Counted from the first letter of the stretch, positions 1 to 10,681 are shown. The stretch is DNA of 64,000 nt from Gracilaria gracilis (GCA_030374805.1 JARGSG010000195.1:558001-622000); one strand, 5' to 3'. Notes: generated by a model from the letters alone, not told the origin. Program-made: numbers and translations.

Positions 1-1033
1 GCCGACGATTCGGCAGGGTTGAAGGACCGTTGTACACCAAGCACTTGTAAGTGCTCTTTCCTTCCTCAGTGGTCTGTACATCATCTCGCGCCAAAAGAGA
101 TAACAGCTTTTCCCGTTGCCGTTTCGCTTCCCCTTGAGTCACGAAACCTGAGAACTCTAAAACAGCGTATGTTCTGCCGACTTCTTCCCGCAAGGTAACG
201 CTATCATCCAAAGTTTTTGGTACGTCGTCCACTGAACTGTATTCCCCAATAATAAAACTCATCGTTTCATCAGGAGATCCCTTATCCAGCACGACAGGAG
301 TTGTCATCTTCATCGCAGTTTTGCTTTCATTCTTTCCGAACAGATATCCAGCGAGCGTGTTGAAAGATTGCCCCATAGCAGAAGCGGATTCGACCTCTGT
401 TATCTCAGAGTCTTGTGCATTCGGGTTCATTTTTGAGGTTGCGACAATAACAGTGGGATACTCCCTGATCTCGTAGCCGTCATATGAACATAGTACTTTA
501 TACTCAGGTGTATACAGACCCTCTGGCGTTCGGTTGAAGATATTGCGGAACTCGCGCTGAACCTCCTCAGGTGTAGGGGTAGGCATTGCTTCGCGCATTG
601 TTTCAGCATCCTTCGAAACGCGAGACACGTTGTCAGGCATGTCTTGCACCGCCTTTGAAAGGTACCGAGGACCATTGAGCAACAAATCTGGTATCACATC
701 TTGTGACAGCTGGCGGCAAACATCCCGGAGTCCTTTCATGTTGGGATTATTGCAGACCATCGAGCGCGTGTCGTCAAAGATTTCTGGCGTTCGCTTCGCA
801 AGATCCTGAAGTAGAACTTCTTTCGCGCCTCGGGTTATGTTCGGATTCAACAGAAGTCCTAACTCCTGCTGCCATGTGGCAGAGCCATCAGAAGGTTCCC
901 CAGAAGATGCCAGTGAGACGCAAAGGACTCTTTTTGAATGACGGGTGTGCCTGGTTACCAAGGGGCACTTTCGGAGGAACTGCGACGGTGCGAGGGTCCC
1001 ATATGTCGGTATACACAATGAGAACGCCTGCAT
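1..1033 (-). CDS. SOUL heme-binding family protein, plastid-targeted (3' end beyond window)
   Basis: The minus strand is open from an ATG at 1033-1031 to the window edge, 344 codons, with the stop outside. The first ~50 residues (MQAFSLCIPTYGT..., rich in Ser/Thr/Arg) look like a plastid transit peptide. A region around residues 50-185 (WQQELGLLLNP, RGAKEVLLQDL, LSQDVIPDLLLNGPRYLSKA) resembles the helical N-terminal part of algal and plant SOUL proteins. The SOUL beta-barrel follows: YKVLCSYDGYEIREYP, MKMTTPVVLDK, YAVLEFSGF and a C-terminal YKCLVYNGPSTLPNRRNE-like end, all typical of the family. SOUL/HBP proteins bind heme or related tetrapyrroles; in plastids a role in tetrapyrrole handling or plastoglobules is an inference. 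The family assignment is strong; the exact function is open. Confidence 0.85.
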   Translation of the reverse strand, partial: MQAFSLCIPTYGTLAPSQFLRKCPLVTRHTRHSKRVLCVSLASSGEPSDGSATWQQELGLLLNPNITRGAKEVLLQDLAKRTPEIFDDTRSMVCNNPNMKGLRDVCRQLSQDVIPDLLLNGPRYLSKAVQDMPDNVSRVSKDAETMREAMPTPTPEEVQREFRNIFNRTPEGLYTPEYKVLCSYDGYEIREYPTVIVATSKMNPNAQDSEITEVESASAMGQSFNTLAGYLFGKNESKTAMKMTTPVVLDKGSPDETMSFIIGEYSSVDDVPKTLDDSVTLREEVGRTYAVLEFSGFVTQGEAKRQREKLLSLLARDDVQTTEEGKSTYKCLVYNGPSTLPNRR

Positions 1034-1654
1034 TTTAAACTTGACTATATCTTTCCGCAGCACAGCTACAGTATGAGCAACTGAATTCAGTAAGTTCCAA
1101 GTACCTAGAAACCAAAGTTTCTTGAGGAGATATATGGAACCAACGAGGAGTCCTGCAAGCGAGATCAAGCGCGCGGCAGGCACCTTTTGTGCCCGCCCCT
1201 CAATGACTGCTGCGTCAACACAAAAAAAAAGCGCACAATTCGGCGCGACGTGCGTGCAGACGCGCCGCCACACGCCTGTAGATGTCTAGCCCGTGATGCC
1301 GGAGCAAGGGTAGTACAGTGTATGTACCAAGGGTATATATAGATACTATCTACCCTTGTACTGTAGATACAGGTGGTCACCCCAATTACTGTTAACTGGT
1401 AAACACCGGAGCCCTTCCCTAAATAAATGCGAAGACGTCTCTCTCTCAGTAGATAGATAATGTTAACTGTACCGTTGTACTCTTCGGACTGAAATGCGCA
1501 GGAGAGCGCCACAGATGTTGAGCGTCCATGGTGAACCCCACAGTGGTACGAGGAATCTTGTGCCGCGCTCGCAACAAAAAGAGAGGGCTGTTGTTTCAAA
1601 ATTGGACACGAAGGTCCGCGCATTCTATTAAAGCTAATGATTACATGCACCAGG
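1034..1654. other. Intergenic region between SOUL gene and antiporter gene
   Basis: No convincing gene. An imperfect inverted repeat lies at 1330-1337 and 1353-1360 (caagggta / tacccttg) around a TA-rich core. A 161-codon minus-strand frame here has no family features and biased composition; I do not call it. Confidence 0.5.
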
Positions 1655-4600
1655 TTATTCCACTTTGGTTTCCAGCAGCGGAGCTAAATCTGCATGAGAA
1701 TGCATACCGAAACGCCCGTTCATGTCAATGAATATATCAGACATTGTCCATCTTCTGACGCGCTCCAGATCATTCTCATCTGTCTGCAGTGTGTCGACGA
1801 GAATGTGAGCAATCTTTTCCCTTTCACTATGCAACTCAATTGAGCTCGTCAAACTCGTGCCTGAACCTTCAGAGATATGTGGGCCAGTTTCGCCATCTAC
1901 CGAAGTTTGGTTTTCAAGACCATGCTTTGAGGGTACTTCCTGCAGGACAAGGCAACTAGATGGAAGCAACGCCGGACCGGTAAGCTCCTTGTGCAGTAGA
2001 GTTAGCGACTCACCAGATCCGCCTGTGCCAGAAACTGAAACCTGAACGGTGCCATTAACAAGCACTGCTGGTCCTTGCAAGCGCAATAATGGACCGGCCC
2101 GAAGAACTACTAACTTCATGTACGGCAACCTTCCAAGAATCTGGAATGCCCTACCTACGACAGTGTTGATGTCTGTCGGTGCAAATTGAAAGAAGTTAGT
2201 CAGAGTATACGGGCTTCGGTCCATGATGGAAGATAGAACTAGTTCTCTTGCCAAAGACCGCGTCATTTCCAAACGAAATTCCTCGCTAACACACGCAAGT
2301 GCTTTGACATGCTTGGGGGGAAGTGTGAACACAGTTGTGGACTTGGTATGATCACAACACTTAAACCGTGTGTGCAAAAGGCGATTTCGGTCAATAGCAT
2401 ACCCAACCCCTGAAACGTTGTATGAGTCAAGGATAGCCGAATGACCACAGAAGGCGTTCCCCGGTGAGAAGCACCAATGCACAAGAGACCCAGAACATGA
2501 GCGTGTTTCAACAGACACAGCTTCATGCCGATCGGATTCATCAAATACCTCTCCATTCGAACTCCCCCACTCCGCCCGCAAGGATTCACCAAATCGCCTA
2601 AGACTTTGCTCATGCTCATCCCCGGGGGTTTTCGGATTCGAGCTTGAAACGATCGCTGTGATAGAGTTCTTGTGTCCGTCTGAGTGAACTGGATGAAAAT
2701 AGTCTTCTGTGGGTTGGATTGCACCTTGCAACACAAGTACAAGAGATCCATGTTCAACTTGCAGCTCTTGTCCACATTGAAGATCAACAAGAGCACCGTG
2801 TTCATCAAGAATTTGTGATAACGTTCTTGAATTCAAGCCGACAAATAATTGGTGCTCGCGCAGCAAGGACAAGGGCTTCGGGTCAGGCAATGTAGCAGCT
2901 CGAAAGAGTAAAGATTTCTGGGGGTTCCCATGTTTCCGTCGGATCTGAACTAATTCCGCTTGAATGACGTTGAATTCGTGTTCGTCGATCATTCCACTCG
3001 CCAAAAGATCCGAAAGAGCTGAATCTTGAGAGTGTTCTACCAAGTAGATAGCAAATTGTGACGTTACCCACCCGAATACATAAGGGTTCAAGGCTTCTAA
3101 TCGATTGAGAAGACTTGTTGCTCTCTTGTAAAGCTGCTTCGCTTGTTTCAGCACTATGGGTGCATCGAGTAGTATTCGGCCATTGAGTATTGAAGTAAGG
3201 GTTCCAAGAACCACCACAGTTTTAGTAACCAGAGATTCCCCTCGGAGCTTCTTTCCTTCAATGAGACTTAAATATCCCCGACGCCAAATTGATGCCTCGC
3301 GAGTTCGCGCAGAGTTTAGAAAAGAAAACAATTCATACTCCTTACCTTCGGCGTTTGCATCAAGAGCATACTGTATGTCTTCTTCAAGTTGAAGGAGGAC
3401 GCTGTATTCGACCAAACTTGCGTTGGTTATAGCACGAACATGAGAAAGCATGGCAGTCAACATTCGGCGATTGACTTCTCTGTCTTTCGGAGTCTTTTCG
3501 CCTTGCTGTTGTATCGATTCACTCGCAAAGTTACGCATTGCTCCAGCATCACTCCTACGCGTCCTACCGGGATCGTTTTCGAAGCTTTGTACATTGCGAG
3601 GGTGTGAATGAGCGAATGTACTTGAAATAGGGATCACATTAGGATCAGGATCAGAAGCTTCGGTATGAGTTGTCCGTCTTTGCTGTGAGACTCCACGCAT
3701 AGCCGGGACCAATACGGGATTCAGAGTATATGGTGAAGTGCTCATAGACTTCTGAATGTTTCGATGAAAGTTAACGTCAACAATATCCAAGGAAGGCCTG
3801 GGTGAAAGTCGCACGGGCAGTCTTGAAGACAGATCATCCTGGTTAGAGTGGTGGCCAGGGGTTTCTTGCGCGATTCTTTGTTCCTTGTCAGTGCTTTCGC
3901 GTTCCAAACAAGTTGCACCCGGTGATCGAGCGTGATTCAGAAGTCCTGCAGATGAACCCGTGGAGCCTGCTGCATGCTCCACTTCAAGCAGCCAACTGGG
4001 CGGCAGGACGTTTTGGATCACATAAGACCATCTCACGGACTTATATCCAGGTTCAATGCAAAGATGATCTAGAATCTGCAAAGTGCGGTGAACTATGGCG
4101 GAGCGCGCGCGGTGGATAAATTCTTCCTTTGGTTTCTGTACGCCATCGAACTTGAGCCCATGAATCACTGGTTTCAAAAGGAAACCGTTGATAAGTAGAC
4201 TCAGAGCGACAACGCCAGTTGTCCACAGTATGACCCGAGATTTCACTTCTTCAGGAAGTGCCGGACTTCCGGCTACTTCTAACGCAAGAAGCAGAGATAG
4301 TGCGCCTCGTAACCCACTGAAACCTAAGAAGAAGGCCTCTTTCCATCCCAACCACTTGTTCCGAAAGGATAGAACTGGGCGGAAGAGAAGGAATAGTACA
4401 ATACGTATCACTTGAAGAAATACATACCATACTATGATGAACGCATAGTCCCGGCCTAGATGTGGTTCACCAGCACAAGACCATGCAAAGGCTGAAAGTA
4501 GTAAGCCAGCGTGAACGAAAATGATTGTGCTGCCTATCCAACCAAGCAGCTTCCAGAACTCCCCGAGAGGTTTGCGGACGGATGGTGTTATTAGCTGTCG

Positions 4601-5551
4601 TCCAAACGCAGATAGTAGCAGTCCAGATGCCACGTTCGCAGTCACTCCTGAGAGTTCTGACAATGCCTGGGCAGTCCAAAACCCGAGAAATGCGACAACG
4701 ACGGTAAGTGACGTTTCAACTTCGAACTCGTCGTATACGCAACTGAGGATGATAAGCACAACGAGTGCAAATGCAATTCCAATAGCTACGCCACCCAAAA
4801 TAAGCTTGAACACATCCCCAATAATCTCTCCAACAGAGGAGGTTGGCGCGTCAGCACCAGCAGCAGTGAAATCAATCTGTGCGTTCACAAAGAAGCCAAA
4901 CCACAGCACAATGGCAGAGCCATAGCTGACAAGTGATTCTCCGTCAACAAACGTACTCAGTAGAGGAGAAGCACCAAGAAGGTTGAGGGCTGTTGTCACG
5001 CCTATTGGATCTGTAGCAGACACCATTGATCCAAACATAAGCGCAGACCACCAGGACCAGCCCTCACTTCGAATAACAATCATTTGGAAAGCACCAATGA
5101 GCCCCACCTGCAACGAAAGTAAAATGAGAGCAGAAACTAGAATGGGAAAGAGCAGTCGTCTAAACACATGCCAGCTGGTATTAAACGAAGCAGCGAAAAC
5201 AAGTGGTGCAAGGAACACGTAGAGAAGAATTGCAGGTGGGTTCACATGGACCCACTGCCTAAGCGAAACCGAGAGGAGCCCAAGATCCACACCGCAACCC
5301 AGGAGTCCAAGGGCGACACCGGCACCAAGAACCAGCAAATGATATGTTACGCGAAACCGCTTGGCTAGTGGCATACAAATGGCACCAATAAGCAGCGCAA
5401 GAAGAGGAAATATGATGACTGTGAACTTGATTGTGCAAACATCCACTCCATGCTTGATACAACTGCCCAGTTCTTGCAGCAAGCAGCTGGACTCCGATTC
5501 TGCACAAATCCTCCTCCCGGAATCCATTACCGACATTAGTGAATTATCCAT
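1655..5551 (-). CDS. SOS1/NHX7-like Na+/H+ antiporter (CPA1) with large cytosolic regulatory tail
   Basis: A 1,298-residue uninterrupted frame from an ATG at 5551. Residues ~40-460 hold about a dozen hydrophobic segments with CPA1 exchanger motifs: LAPLVF (about 115-120, the FFLPPI-like element), SATDP at 178-182 and GESL at 204-207, then SGLRGALSLLLAL. The long tail (about 460-1298) contains a low-complexity Ser/Pro stretch, helical segments, and a cyclic-nucleotide-binding-like beta-roll near 890-1120, the architecture of plant SOS1. It would exchange Na+ for H+ at the plasma membrane. The family Asn-Asp pair after GESL is replaced by Ser209-Tyr210. In CPA1 proteins that Asp is the ion-binding residue, so transport may be altered or lost. 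There is no intron. It lies upstream of and parallel to the SOUL gene, 621 bp away. Confidence 0.85.
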   Translation of the reverse strand: MDNSLMSVMDSGRRICAESESSCLLQELGSCIKHGVDVCTIKFTVIIFPLLALLIGAICMPLAKRFRVTYHLLVLGAGVALGLLGCGVDLGLLSVSLRQWVHVNPPAILLYVFLAPLVFAASFNTSWHVFRRLLFPILVSALILLSLQVGLIGAFQMIVIRSEGWSWWSALMFGSMVSATDPIGVTTALNLLGASPLLSTFVDGESLVSYGSAIVLWFGFFVNAQIDFTAAGADAPTSSVGEIIGDVFKLILGGVAIGIAFALVVLIILSCVYDEFEVETSLTVVVAFLGFWTAQALSELSGVTANVASGLLLSAFGRQLITPSVRKPLGEFWKLLGWIGSTIIFVHAGLLLSAFAWSCAGEPHLGRDYAFIIVWYVFLQVIRIVLFLLFRPVLSFRNKWLGWKEAFFLGFSGLRGALSLLLALEVAGSPALPEEVKSRVILWTTGVVALSLLINGFLLKPVIHGLKFDGVQKPKEEFIHRARSAIVHRTLQILDHLCIEPGYKSVRWSYVIQNVLPPSWLLEVEHAAGSTGSSAGLLNHARSPGATCLERESTDKEQRIAQETPGHHSNQDDLSSRLPVRLSPRPSLDIVDVNFHRNIQKSMSTSPYTLNPVLVPAMRGVSQQRRTTHTEASDPDPNVIPISSTFAHSHPRNVQSFENDPGRTRRSDAGAMRNFASESIQQQGEKTPKDREVNRRMLTAMLSHVRAITNASLVEYSVLLQLEEDIQYALDANAEGKEYELFSFLNSARTREASIWRRGYLSLIEGKKLRGESLVTKTVVVLGTLTSILNGRILLDAPIVLKQAKQLYKRATSLLNRLEALNPYVFGWVTSQFAIYLVEHSQDSALSDLLASGMIDEHEFNVIQAELVQIRRKHGNPQKSLLFRAATLPDPKPLSLLREHQLFVGLNSRTLSQILDEHGALVDLQCGQELQVEHGSLVLVLQGAIQPTEDYFHPVHSDGHKNSITAIVSSSNPKTPGDEHEQSLRRFGESLRAEWGSSNGEVFDESDRHEAVSVETRSCSGSLVHWCFSPGNAFCGHSAILDSYNVSGVGYAIDRNRLLHTRFKCCDHTKSTTVFTLPPKHVKALACVSEEFRLEMTRSLARELVLSSIMDRSPYTLTNFFQFAPTDINTVVGRAFQILGRLPYMKLVVLRAGPLLRLQGPAVLVNGTVQVSVSGTGGSGESLTLLHKELTGPALLPSSCLVLQEVPSKHGLENQTSVDGETGPHISEGSGTSLTSSIELHSEREKIAHILVDTLQTDENDLERVRRWTMSDIFIDMNGRFGMHSHADLAPLLETKVE

Positions 5552-6630
5552 TGTACAAGCCTCACGACCGTGGCATACAAAAGATTTTGCGCATGCAGGT
5601 CAATGAAAGACTCGCAGCAGAAGAAAGAGATTATACCTGACAAATACAGAGCAAATGAAATGCACTCCAACGTTGGCCAGACATCTGAGCTGAACGATTT
5701 GTATAGAGGTTTCTTTTGCAGACCTACACATATTAGAGACGACTGAAGAGATGAGCCGGGAATCATACAACAAATCAGCGCCTCACCACATCGGAGACAA
5801 CACGAAGGCAACCATTACGCGTATGCGTCTGCTATTCTGCTAAATTAGCTGCGCAGACTCTCGTCAAGACCGTGACTTCCATCAATACATACGAGTAGAT
5901 TATTTCAATGAAGCCGTTAGATTGTGCCCAACGTGCCCTTATTAAGAAGGTGTGACAAGGGTAGCATTCTCACTCATTACCCTATCGCTGTCGGCACGTG
6001 TTCAATATGCTTTCTCTGGTTACTCTTCCACATCTCGGCTTTGTTGCAGTAGAATCAACTAGTCAACAATGGTGTAACGCAAGGATATACGGTTGGCGCA
6101 TCTGGTATAACTTTTATCAGCGACGACCAGTGAATGACAAACCATCTAGTTCGGTGACTGTAGAATATCCACAGAGGTCACTGGAAACAAGGACAAGCTC
6201 GATGTGGCGCAGTTATTGTTTGCTGAGCCGCCATCACTTGTCTGCTTCCGAATCATTTTGCTGGCTATGATACGCCTACTACCCCTGTAACACATGATGA
6301 TGGCTCAAGCGGATTTGGGACTCGACAATCCATTCTGTGCACGCATGCTACAGCTTGCAGAAATCTCAAGTTCACGCGCAGAAAGCTGGCAAACGATGCT
6401 GAGCTATTAATTACAAAAAATTCCAAATAATTGATTTTTTGAAACCTAATTATACACCCATAGTGCAACAAGCCCAGACAGAAAATGTTAAGCCTTGACC
6501 GCATTGCGCCCTGCAATTTGTGCCCCGATAGATACGATGGTGTCGAACCTCACTACGCATGTTGCTGCAGGTGCCGCAAACTGCAAGGGTAATCACAAAG
6601 TGCAAACCGCATGCAGATAAGCAGTAAGAC
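5552..6630. other. Divergent intergenic region (promoters of antiporter and TCF25)
   Basis: About 1.1 kb between two divergently transcribed genes. The short frames here show no family motifs. It presumably holds both promoters; I see no clear TATA box or repeat. Confidence 0.4.
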
Positions 6631-8751
6631 ATGAGCAGGAGAGCTATAAGAAGATATGATGAAGCGCTTCGTGCAAAGAAGAACACCTCTGAGGAGAAAG
6701 AAGGGTCTGATTCCGATACGGCCTTGGACTCATTAAATCCGATATCAGCACCAAGCCCCGGCTTCTTTTCCTTACTTGAAGATTCCGAAGATGGTACGGA
6801 GGGCGAAGAGCCGTCCGAGGACAAAGATTCAAAAGCAAATGTTGAAGAAAGCGCAGCTCGCAATGACTCAACGGATGATAACCACGAAGTCGAGAAAGGA
6901 ATAGGCGTTTCTCCCAATGGTGCCGAGGAACCTCCTGTCGAGGAGAACAAAAAGGCCTCGAAGAAGTCGAAAAAGAAAAGAAAGAAGGGCCGAGGGAAAA
7001 AGAAGAGTGCAAACGTTTTGGACCGGGAACAAGATCCAGACTGGATTGCTTTGAACCAAGCGTCTGACATAACATCTACTTCAACGAAAAAACCTACGGG
7101 CTATATCCCTAACTCCCTTTTCAGGAAAGAAGACAGTGATGAAGTCCGTAAAGAAGCGAGGGAAATTATGAAGGCTGTGGAAAGAATGGCAATATCTAGT
7201 GTTAATGATGTTGCAAATCCTGAGATGCCAATTGATGAAGAGAACAATCCGCTTCATGTGGAAGTGAAATTCCTTAATGCGTCATCAGAGCTCAAGAGGC
7301 TATTCGGTTCCAGGGCTGTAGAAGCTGAACGTCGAAATGAGCGAAGTGCGGACGCACAAGTCCTTCGTCGTCGAAGACCTCCGCCTCCACGAGCTCATCT
7401 GCGTAGACAACTCACTCTAGTAACGCCACGAGATACGTGGTTTGGATACGCGCCTGGATTGACCATGGTTTTGGATTCGGAAGCGATGGAAGATGATACA
7501 TCTGGTCTGCGATATTTTCGTTACAAGCATGAACCAGCTTACAAGAGTCTACAAGATGAATATCGGGTCGTGGTCGAAAACCTTGACCCCAATTTGCTTG
7601 TGCAGTTTATGAGTATGCATCCTTTTCACGTCGATGGGCTTTTGCAGCTGGCAGAGCTTTACCGTCAGACGGGGGAAATGGATCGGGCTGGCGAACAAAT
7701 TGAACGAAGTATATATGTGCTTCAGACGTCTTGGAATGTTACATTCAAACCATACGACGGAATGTGCAGACTCAGATTTGACGTGATTGAGAATCGCTCA
7801 TTGTATGTCGCGTTATTCCGTTATTCTCAGCTTCTCACGAGACGGGGACTGCATCGAACTGCACTCGAAGTAAGCAAGCTTATTTTGAACTTTGACCCAA
7901 GTAATGATCCCATGGGAGTCCTTTTGTTAGCAGACTCTTATGCCCTGCTTTCCGAGGAGTACGGATGGGTAAAGGACATGGACAATTTCTACAAGCACGT
8001 TCCGTTGAAGTATTTCCCAAACTTTGCCGCTAGCGTCGCAATCGCTATTGAAGGCGAATTGCAGATGTCTTCCGGTGCTTCATCTCGCTCAAAGTATAAG
8101 AAAACAGGATCAACATCAGTGGACGAAGAATCGGGGAAAGATACCGCAGAAGTCGGCCAGGATGCAGAAAATGTGTTGATCAATGCTCTTCTGACATTTC
8201 CGATGCTCTTGAAGCCCATCGTCTTGGCAATTCGAGATGACCCGGGAGTGTGGGCAGAATACACGCTCTATGACGAAGATTGGTATAGCGCAGGAATTGA
8301 TAGTTGTGATGTTCTGCTTCGGATAAGTCGAATCTACGCAGAAAGGAGCAAACTGCTTTGGAATTCTATGACCCATAAGGATATGCTCGCTAAATGTGCT
8401 AGAATTGCAGGAGAATTAGATAGGGCAGCAGCTGTCAAAGCTAATCCAAGCAGGGAAAACAATGCAGATGCTTCGGAAACGTTTGGACGAGTGATGAGAT
8501 GTAGAGCGCTACGCAAAGAAGCAGCAGAGTGGTTCGAGGAGAGTGGATTTTATCGCACGCTTCAAATAGGAGATTTCACTGATAGGGGCAACTTACCGGG
8601 TGAGCTGCTTGCGGGAGATCCTGTTCAGCAGGTTATCGGCGCGCAGCCACAACGGGAAATAACGCTGACACAGGGAGCTCTGGAGTTCCTACAGAGTTTG
8701 CTTCCATGGAGAGAAGCACAAGATGCCCAGCCAGGACCAGAAGAAGGCTGA
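6631..8751 (+). CDS. TCF25: TCF25/NULP1 (yeast Rqc1) homologue, ribosome quality-control factor
   Basis: A 706-residue single-exon frame from ATG 6631. The first ~110 residues are acidic and Ser-rich, followed by a lysine/arginine block at about 108-130 (KKSKKKRKKGRGKKK), as in TCF25 proteins. Then NALFRK-like text (IPNSLFRKED) and the conserved TCF25 core: MHPFHVDGLLQLAELYRQ near residue 330, GMCRLRFDVIENRSLYVALF, RGLHRTALEVSKLILNFDP, and LKYFPNFAASVAIA. In yeast and animals this protein belongs to the RQC complex that ubiquitinates nascent chains stalled on 60S subunits; the nuclear transcription-factor label is historical. Length is close to the human protein. It converges with the CpcT-like gene downstream. 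Confidence 0.92.
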   Translation: MSRRAIRRYDEALRAKKNTSEEKEGSDSDTALDSLNPISAPSPGFFSLLEDSEDGTEGEEPSEDKDSKANVEESAARNDSTDDNHEVEKGIGVSPNGAEEPPVEENKKASKKSKKKRKKGRGKKKSANVLDREQDPDWIALNQASDITSTSTKKPTGYIPNSLFRKEDSDEVRKEAREIMKAVERMAISSVNDVANPEMPIDEENNPLHVEVKFLNASSELKRLFGSRAVEAERRNERSADAQVLRRRRPPPPRAHLRRQLTLVTPRDTWFGYAPGLTMVLDSEAMEDDTSGLRYFRYKHEPAYKSLQDEYRVVVENLDPNLLVQFMSMHPFHVDGLLQLAELYRQTGEMDRAGEQIERSIYVLQTSWNVTFKPYDGMCRLRFDVIENRSLYVALFRYSQLLTRRGLHRTALEVSKLILNFDPSNDPMGVLLLADSYALLSEEYGWVKDMDNFYKHVPLKYFPNFAASVAIAIEGELQMSSGASSRSKYKKTGSTSVDEESGKDTAEVGQDAENVLINALLTFPMLLKPIVLAIRDDPGVWAEYTLYDEDWYSAGIDSCDVLLRISRIYAERSKLLWNSMTHKDMLAKCARIAGELDRAAAVKANPSRENNADASETFGRVMRCRALRKEAAEWFEESGFYRTLQIGDFTDRGNLPGELLAGDPVQQVIGAQPQREITLTQGALEFLQSLLPWREAQDAQPGPEEG

Positions 8752-9329
8752 TCCTTTTCTCGATGGGGCTATTCATATATACTGACCTAATATGAAAAGT
8801 GTGACGACGGCGTTCATATGTTCTGTTGTAAAGAGTTGAAGAGGGCACCCTTATGCCTTGAAGAGTATGATAAACGATTATCGGTCAAAATACATTGGCG
8901 ACACCAAAATCTGTATGACCTCAATCACAAGTCCTGTATCTGGATGCGATTGGAATGGCTAGTGGAGGCGAAGAATTTTTGACCGCCAAAGATTGCAATC
9001 TATGAAAAGAAACCTTGAGCTGGATGACCGACATTTTCCCTTTGATGTTCTTCAGGTGTGAATCCGAAAACTGATCTTTCATGAAGAGACACATTGCACC
9101 TGCCATTAGTTATCAATCAACTTCTGTTCTAGTGTTCCGGTCCATGCGCAACTAATACTCACGCACATCACCATATGCATCATGTATGGAATGTATTTCG
9201 ACGTATGTCACCTGCCCACTTGTATAATTGACTTGGAAATATGCATTGCCTAAAACCCACACAGTCCCCTCTAACCACAACTACACATGGGCAATCTCTT
9301 TTGGACCTGAAAGATATCAAGATCCTTGC
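8752..9329. other. Convergent intergenic region
   Basis: Lies between the 3' ends of TCF25 and the CpcT-like gene. Only short unsupported frames are present; nothing else seen. Confidence 0.4.
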
Positions 9330-9917
9330 TTATTTGCGCTTATAAATGATAGGGGTTTCATAGAATCCGAAAACAAGGTTCCCATCTTTCCAAACTCGTT
9401 CGTGAACATGAAGAGTGTTTTCCGACAAGGTCTCGATAAGCCTAACTTTCGTATTTTCAGTCAAAGAAACAGTTACATCAAGTCTGAACTCGAGACCTTC
9501 CTCGTCGAAGTCGTATACAGGGCTGATGGGGAACGTTTTTGATTGTTGTAGCTCGTGGTAGCTAAAACGCAGCATTGAGTTATCATGTCTAACAGAGGAA
9601 GGGTCCAGATCATCAGGACGGGTCAAGGATGTTAAGCTGACAAGGCCGTCTTCAGTTAGTTCAAACCGAAGCAACAAAGGCGTCACCATAGCGTTTCTGG
9701 AACCCGGGTGCCATTTGTATGTCTCTTCCAAGACGTGAAAGGTCTTCGAGGTATCGAATTCTTCCGGTTTATCGTACATGTAGTCTTCTAAGGGTGTGTT
9801 CACATGGATGGCGAACGGTGTAACCTGTTTCCCGGTACGCCTTTCGTCTTCAACTTGGCTCGCATTGTCAAAGCGGCCTATCATATACTTTTTGATGAGC
9901 TCGAGCTGATCTGACAT
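9330..9917 (-). CDS. CpcT/CpeT-like phycobiliprotein chromophore lyase (candidate)
   Basis: I take the start at ATG 9917 (MSDQLELIKKYM), giving 195 residues, the usual CpcT/CpeT length. The frame opens further upstream to about 9968 but without an ATG there; the text just before could be a spliced-on leader (an AG acceptor precedes it). The N-terminus YMIGRFDNASQ matches the family W(M/L)AGxFSNxxQ pattern, VTPFAIHV fits the next strand, and the C-terminus HVHERVWKDGNLVFG...P fits the closing ...G.x.WG...GPF-type segment. CpcT/CpeT lyases attach bilins to phycobiliprotein cysteines in the plastid, so a red-algal nuclear gene with a plastid leader would make sense. Similarity was judged by eye over a divergent family. 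Alternative: another lipocalin-like protein. Confidence 0.5.
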   Translation of the reverse strand: MSDQLELIKKYMIGRFDNASQVEDERRTGKQVTPFAIHVNTPLEDYMYDKPEEFDTSKTFHVLEETYKWHPGSRNAMVTPLLLRFELTEDGLVSLTSLTRPDDLDPSSVRHDNSMLRFSYHELQQSKTFPISPVYDFDEEGLEFRLDVTVSLTENTKVRLIETLSENTLHVHERVWKDGNLVFGFYETPIIYKRK

Positions 9918-10309
9918 TTTCCTTGGAGCTTCGGTATCTGTCGCTAGACAGCCAAATGACGGTGTCAAAACCTAGTTTCCTTCCAACACACGGCGTGCAA
10001 CTGGTACAACGTACTTCCTCTTATTCTTGGTAGAATGAAGCCCCGCAAACCTTGGGAGTTCAAGGAACATCACAAACAACGTGATGTGTTAATGGAGTTG
10101 AAACGAGTGGGTTGCGATAATAATAGACGTCCACTTTAATTACTCGCTATGGCCTTTTTTGGGAAGCAGAGAAACGACGTTTGACATTTTTCAGACCCTT
10201 CTGGACCTCGAGACCAAAGTTCGAATGCTTCACAGGGGCTTTCTCTTGCACATCACCGCACGAAGAACGGCTAACAAGATCCAGAGTTATCGTCGAAACG
10301 GTAAAATCA

Positions 10310-10681
10310 TTACTCGGCCCAATCGGCCCCATTGGAAAATAACGCCGTGGCGAGCTCATCATTCCCGTCATAGTAACGAGCAACAATGTTCTTCATAAGA
10401 TAATCTCTTCGGTTTCTTTCTTGTGCTGGGGGAACAAGAACAAGAGGTTTCCATTGCGTCGCAAACTGCCTGGTTTGTTCCACTGACGTCCCATTAATCA
10501 CAGTGGAAACCGTTGCATTCCGCTTCAAAAAATTAAATTTGTGCTCTGCTGCACTTGAAGAGAACTCCTTGACATAAACGCATCCCATATCTGACGCCGT
10601 GAACCTAAACACATGGTATCTAGTTATTCGAAAAAAACATGGCACCCTAAAAGAAACAGCCAAGCTTTCCAGCTTATTCAT
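10310..10681 (-). CDS. Hypothetical protein, possibly one exon of a larger gene
   Basis: From ATG 10681 the frame gives 123 residues ending ...NGADWAE. The first ~30 residues (LAVSFRVPCFFRITRYHVF) could be a leader, or intronic, because a plausible acceptor (TGTTTAG) lies just before FTASDMGCVYVKEF. I recognise no family. A second overlapping minus frame at 10147-10386 continues in another phase, so a short intron or frameshift may join them. It sits upstream of, and in the same orientation as, the CpcT-like gene. Confidence 0.3.
   Translation of the reverse strand: MNKLESLAVSFRVPCFFRITRYHVFRFTASDMGCVYVKEFSSSAAEHKFNFLKRNATVSTVINGTSVEQTRQFATQWKPLVLVPPAQERNRRDYLMKNIVARYYDGNDELATALFSNGADWAE

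Noticed and set aside
1165-1650. A 161-codon minus frame between host genes
   Set aside because: No motif, low-complexity composition and overlap with TA-rich inverted repeats; probably chance.
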